From: Pseudomonas fortuita
GTDB taxonomy: Bacteria; Pseudomonadota; Gammaproteobacteria; Pseudomonadales; Pseudomonadaceae
Assembly (NCBI RefSeq): GCF_026898135.2
Contig: NZ_CP114035.2
Location: 2,521,501 to 2,585,500 of the forward strand
Length of the DNA: 64,000 nt
Reading direction: 5' to 3'
Shown: positions 60,651 through 64,000 of the stretch, piece after piece
Layout: each line of letters opens with the position of its first letter
How positions within the stretch are numbered: the first letter of the stretch is position 1
Program-made: the position numbers and the translations under genes
The notes under the pieces: generated by a model
The model's database searches: none
The model's input: the letters and a program-made list of their open reading frames with translations, nothing else
Told to the model about the DNA's origin: nothing

Positions 60651-61538
60651 ATGACAGACGCTACCCCACCCGATTTGCTACCTATGCGCGATGTTGTCAG
60701 CTTGACCGGCATCAATCCGGTGACCCTGCGTGCCTGGGAGCGGCGCCACGGGTTGATACGCCCGCAGCGTACCGAGGGTGGCCATCGCCTGTACACGGCG
60801 CGGGATGTTCAGCGCATACGCGACATCTTGCGCTGGACGGCAAACGGCCTGTCCGTCAGCAAGGTCGGTGATCTGCTCGCCGCCCAGCCTGAGGCGTCTG
60901 TGCAGCAGCATTCGGCCTTTGACGATTGGCGCGCGGCCGTTGCGCGTGCAACCAAGGCATTCGATCGGCCGGCACTGGAGGGGATCCATGGTCAGTTGTT
61001 CACACTCCTGCCCAAGGCCACCGTGCTGCGTGAAGTGCTGATGCCAGTGTGGCATGACCTGGCTTCAGGTACAGCGCCCGGCCAGCGTAGCCAATGGTTG
61101 TTTCTCGACACGTTCTTGCGCGCCCGCTTGTTGCTGCGTCTGCAAATGAACCAGGTCGACGCGCCGCAGGTCTTGCTGGCCGGTAACGAGGGGCAAGCTG
61201 AACTCAGTGTGTTGTGCGCCGGGCTCCTGTTGAGCAGCGAGCTACAGCGCATCGACGTGCTCGGTTGCGGGCAGCCACTTGAAGAGCTCCCCATCGTGTG
61301 TGCGGCCATGCAGCCTGCGGCACTGGTGATAAAAGTCCAGGCGCCGGTGAACCCCGCCTTGGCCAAGCGCTTGCGCTCGTTGCAGATGGAAATCGCATGC
61401 CCGCTGGCCTTGATAGGCGAGGGCCTGGCCGATTCGCAACCCGTCCTGGGCGGAATCCCGCTATGCCTGCTGGACGAGGGAGGCGCTGACGCCGCGCGCA
61501 TGCTGAACGCCTTGCATCGCGGTGCCCTTGACGTTTGA
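60651..61538 (+). CDS. MerR-family regulator, class II LitR-like (light-response)
   Basis: A 295-residue MerR regulator: helix-turn-helix MRDVVSLTGINPVTLRAWER with wing TEGGHRLYTARDVQRI. The C-terminal domain resembles the cobalamin-binding region of CarH/LitR but lacks a clear DxHxxG motif, as in class II LitR proteins (PplR of KT2440) that use a LOV partner instead of B12. Divergent from the LOV gene. Likely represses the two palindrome-bearing operons in the dark. Confidence 0.85.
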   Translation: MTDATPPDLLPMRDVVSLTGINPVTLRAWERRHGLIRPQRTEGGHRLYTARDVQRIRDILRWTANGLSVSKVGDLLAAQPEASVQQHSAFDDWRAAVARATKAFDRPALEGIHGQLFTLLPKATVLREVLMPVWHDLASGTAPGQRSQWLFLDTFLRARLLLRLQMNQVDAPQVLLAGNEGQAELSVLCAGLLLSSELQRIDVLGCGQPLEELPIVCAAMQPAALVIKVQAPVNPALAKRLRSLQMEIACPLALIGEGLADSQPVLGGIPLCLLDEGGADAARMLNALHRGALDV

Positions 61539-61608
61539 GCCAGGGGGTTGCCCCGTTGCCTTCGCTTTGTCGTAGGGCACGTATGGCGTCATGGCTGAGG
61601 CAGGCATC

Positions 61609-63510
61609 TCACATCTCGACCTGAGTGCCAAGCTCGATCACTCGGTTAAGCGGCAGCTGGAAGTACTTGAGATTGCTGTTGGCATTCTTGAGCAGGAATG
61701 CGAACAGGTGCTCTCGCCAGCGCGCCATGCCCATCTGCTTGCCTGCGATGACGGTCTCACGGCTCAGGAAATAAGTCGTTTGCATAGGGCCGAACTGGAG
61801 TTCAGCTTGCTGGCATCGGCTCAACGCCAACGGCACGTTGGGCTCCTCCATGAAGCCGAAGTGCAGGTTCATGCGGAAGAATCCCCCACCAAATGCCTCG
61901 ACCTCACAGCGCTGGCCAGCGCTGACCCGTGGCTCATCCTCAAAGACCACGGTCAACAAGACCACCTGCTCATGCAGCACCTGGTTGTGCAGCAGGTTAT
62001 GCAGCAGCGCGTGGGGGACAGCTTCGGGCCGGGCAGAAAGGAAAACTGCCGTACCGCTCACCCGGTGCGGCGGCTGAGCCTGCAGGCTGGCGATGAACAG
62101 ATCCAGAGGCAGTGAACTCTCGTCCAGCCGCTCGACGATCATCCGGCGCCCCCGCTTCCAGGTGGTCATCAATATGAAAAGTGCCACGCCCGCGATCACC
62201 GGGAATGCACCGCCCTGGAGGATCTTCGGGGCGTTGGCGGCAAAATACAGGCTGTCCACCAGCAGGAACATGAGCAATGCAGGAATCGCCAGCCAGCGTG
62301 GCGTCTTCCACAGCAGCAGGACCACCGCCGAGGCCAGCAAGGTGGTAATCAGCATGGTGCCGGTTACCGCAACGCCGTAGGCCGCCGCCAGCGCGCCGGA
62401 TGACTCGAAGCCGATTACCAGCAGCACTACGCCGACCATCAGCGCCCAGTTCACCATGCCGATGTAAATCTGCCCTTGCTCCTCGCTGGACGTGTGCTGA
62501 ATGAACATACGCGGCACATAGCCCAGCTGAATGGCCTGGCGCGTCAGGGAGAACGCGCCGGAAATGACCGCCTGGGAGGCGATGATGGTAGCCAGGGTGG
62601 CCAGCCCTACCATGGGCAGCAGTGCCCACTCAGGTGCCAGCAGGTAGAACGGGTTGCGGACGGCTTGCGGATTGCCAAGGATAAGCGCGCCTTGGCCGAA
62701 GTAGTTGAGCACCAGCCCGGGCAGTACCAGCATGAACCAGGCGCGTGCGATGGGTTTGCGGCCAAAGTGCCCCATGTCTGCATACAACGCCTCAGCACCC
62801 GTGAGCGCCAGTACCACCGCGCCAAGGATGGCGACGCCCATACCTGGATGAAGCAAGAAAAACTTCACCGCCCAAATCGGGTTCAGCGCTTGCAGCACCT
62901 CGGGCCGCTGCACGATGCCATAGATGCCCAACGCACCGAGAACCACAAACCAAAGCACCATGACCGGCCCGAACAGGATACCTATCCGTGCGGTACCGTG
63001 CTTCTGGATCAGGAACAGCGCCACCAGCACCACCACTGACAGCGGCACGACCCAGTGCTCGATGCCGTCAAAGGCGAGCTGTAACCCCTCTACAGCCGAC
63101 AACACCGAGATTGCCGGCGTGATCATGCTGTCGCCATAGAACAGCGCGGCGCCGAACAGACCGAGCAGCACCAGTATCTGGCCAAGCCGCTTGTAGGGCG
63201 CCGCAGCACGGTGCGCCAGCGCGGTCAGGGCCATGATGCCCCCCTCACCCTGGTTGTCGGCCCGCAGGATGAACAGCACGTACTTGAGTGAAACCACCCA
63301 GATCAGCGACCAGAACACCAGCGACAGCACGCCAAGCACCCCGGCGGTGTTGGCCTGTACGCCGTAATGGCCTGCGAATACTTCTTTGAGGGTGTACAGC
63401 GGACTGGTGCCGATGTCGCCGTAGACCACACCGACGGCGGCGACGAGCATGCCGATGCCGGTAGTTTTGCTGGGATGGGGGTGGTTTGCTGCGATGGCGG
63501 TCTGGGTCAC
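61609..63510 (-). CDS. kup: Kup potassium uptake transporter
   Basis: A 633-residue KUP/HAK family K+:H+ symporter with about twelve helices. [20 protein letters not shown] is the family signature; the cytoplasmic C-terminal domain ends [15 protein letters not shown]. The start at 63510 begins the usual short hydrophilic leader. No regulatory element was recognised in the 63511-63677 gap. Confidence 0.94.
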   Translation of the reverse strand: MTQTAIAANHPHPSKTTGIGMLVAAVGVVYGDIGTSPLYTLKEVFAGHYGVQANTAGVLGVLSLVFWSLIWVVSLKYVLFILRADNQGEGGIMALTALAHRAAAPYKRLGQILVLLGLFGAALFYGDSMITPAISVLSAVEGLQLAFDGIEHWVVPLSVVVLVALFLIQKHGTARIGILFGPVMVLWFVVLGALGIYGIVQRPEVLQALNPIWAVKFFLLHPGMGVAILGAVVLALTGAEALYADMGHFGRKPIARAWFMLVLPGLVLNYFGQGALILGNPQAVRNPFYLLAPEWALLPMVGLATLATIIASQAVISGAFSLTRQAIQLGYVPRMFIQHTSSEEQGQIYIGMVNWALMVGVVLLVIGFESSGALAAAYGVAVTGTMLITTLLASAVVLLLWKTPRWLAIPALLMFLLVDSLYFAANAPKILQGGAFPVIAGVALFILMTTWKRGRRMIVERLDESSLPLDLFIASLQAQPPHRVSGTAVFLSARPEAVPHALLHNLLHNQVLHEQVVLLTVVFEDEPRVSAGQRCEVEAFGGGFFRMNLHFGFMEEPNVPLALSRCQQAELQFGPMQTTYFLSRETVIAGKQMGMARWREHLFAFLLKNANSNLKYFQLPLNRVIELGTQVEM

Positions 63511-63677
63511 GAACTGTTTCTCTGCACGGTCGAATAGATGCGCATGCCATCCCTGAGCATCGCGCGATCAGTATCCATTCAGGTAAACCGTCTGGTCGTA
63601 AAAAAGGCGTAAAAAAATGATCCTCTCAGTTCAGTGCCGCTCCACGAGCTGGCAGCCGTTAGCGCGGTGTGCGAACC

Positions 63678-64000
63678 TCAGAGCAGGATATAGTCGCTGT
63701 ATTGACGCGACCCGCCATGTTCACCTTCGATCAAGTGCACATAGCGCCCGCCCACCAGGTCGACTGGCAGGCAATCGTCAACTTCCAGTACTGCATCGGT
63801 ATGCGGCTTGCGCCAGCCTGCCTGCATGCGTTGCTTGCCCAGTTGCTTGGCCTGGGCCTTGTCCCTCGCCACTATCAGCAGGTAGCGGTGCGCCTCGCCA
63901 AATACCTGCGGCTCGTAGCCGCCCAGGTTGATGAAGAACAGCCGCGGGTCATCCGGGCCTGGGGCCAGCTGGCTGAACGTGACACGGTAGTGATCGATAC
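63678..64000 (-). CDS. DUF1543-type protein, N-terminus cut by window edge
   Basis: The visible C-terminal 106 residues read FINLGGYEPQVFGEAHRYLL, IVARDKAQAKQLGKQRM and ending GSRQYSDYILL, matching the DUF1543 family. The start lies beyond 64000. Function unknown. Confidence 0.75.
   Translation of the reverse strand, partial: IDHYRVTFSQLAPGPDDPRLFFINLGGYEPQVFGEAHRYLLIVARDKAQAKQLGKQRMQAGWRKPHTDAVLEVDDCLPVDLVGGRYVHLIEGEHGGSRQYSDYILL

Noticed and set aside
1..64000. CRISPR array, prophage, integron or insertion sequence
   Set aside because: No regularly spaced direct repeats with spacers, no transposase, integrase or phage structural proteins were found in the translations.
1..64000. tRNA or rRNA genes
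   Set aside because: No cloverleaf-type or rRNA-like conserved segment was recognised by eye in the intergenic regions; a tRNAscan-type run would settle it.

Overview
The window reads as a chromosomal segment of a fluorescent pseudomonad of the Pseudomonas putida group. The GC content is high, coding is dense on both strands, and 33-40 bp palindromes of the P. putida REP type (core GGGAGCGGGCTTGCCCCGCG) sit between genes. The gene families (Kup, ChrA, Ku, ProQ/FinO, FNR paralogue, short LOV protein next to a MerR/LitR-type regulator) are also those of this group. I could not run any search, so the assignment and all families rest on reading the translations.

Layout. (1) 1-3.8 kb: porin fragment, MFS carrier and M20 amidohydrolase, probably uptake and hydrolysis of an N-acylated compound. 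(2) 4.2-10 kb: xthA, then a stationary-phase/stress set: ThDP enzyme of the PoxB type, hemerythrin, YghA-type SDR, small membrane protein, PfpI/DJ-1 protein. (3) 10.3-15.7 kb: six overlapping genes forming an RsbR-RsbS-RsbT stressosome, an ATPase-PP2C fusion, a soluble histidine kinase and a large hybrid kinase. (4) 16-26.8 kb: CPA1 antiporter, SDR fusion, DUF72 relic, molybdenum aldehyde oxidase (paoABC type), small secreted proteins, class V aminotransferase, ProQ/FinO protein. (5) 26.8-31.7 kb: an ars cluster without an efflux pump (arsR-arsC-arsH), divergent from mesX-mesD (oxygen-dependent core methionine synthase) and a MetR-like regulator. (6) 33-37.8 kb: Ku with a Cys-rich micro-ORF, then a copper bufferin operon (bufA, bufB, bufC, DoxX) divergent from a SigF-type sigma factor and its NrsF-type anti-sigma factor. 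(7) 37.9-42.5 kb: FNR-type regulator, truncated alcohol dehydrogenase, universal stress protein, decayed second usp and two GNAT proteins, with ANR-type boxes. (8) 42.8-49.8 kb: an operon of thermostable-hemolysin-family protein, acyl-activating enzyme, heme-oxygenase-like metalloprotein, SDR, TPR-like protein and an OmpR-type two-component system, followed by cytochrome b561. (9) 49.9-61.5 kb: ChrA, then a light-response regulon: two operons (photolyase side and cyclopropane/lipid side) with matching CTGTACAA-N10-TTGTACAG palindromes, a short LOV photoreceptor and a LitR-like MerR regulator. (10) 61.6-64 kb: Kup and the end of a DUF1543 gene.

Strongest points for follow-up: two exact GTAACC-N16-CGAA motifs facing outward between bufA and sigF, one of them running across the sigma factor's apparent start codon; the uncharacterised acyl-ligase/HDO/SDR operon with its 11-bp-period direct repeats; the stressosome wired to two kinases; and the shared LitR-type operators. 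No tRNA, rRNA, CRISPR array or insertion sequence was recognised.
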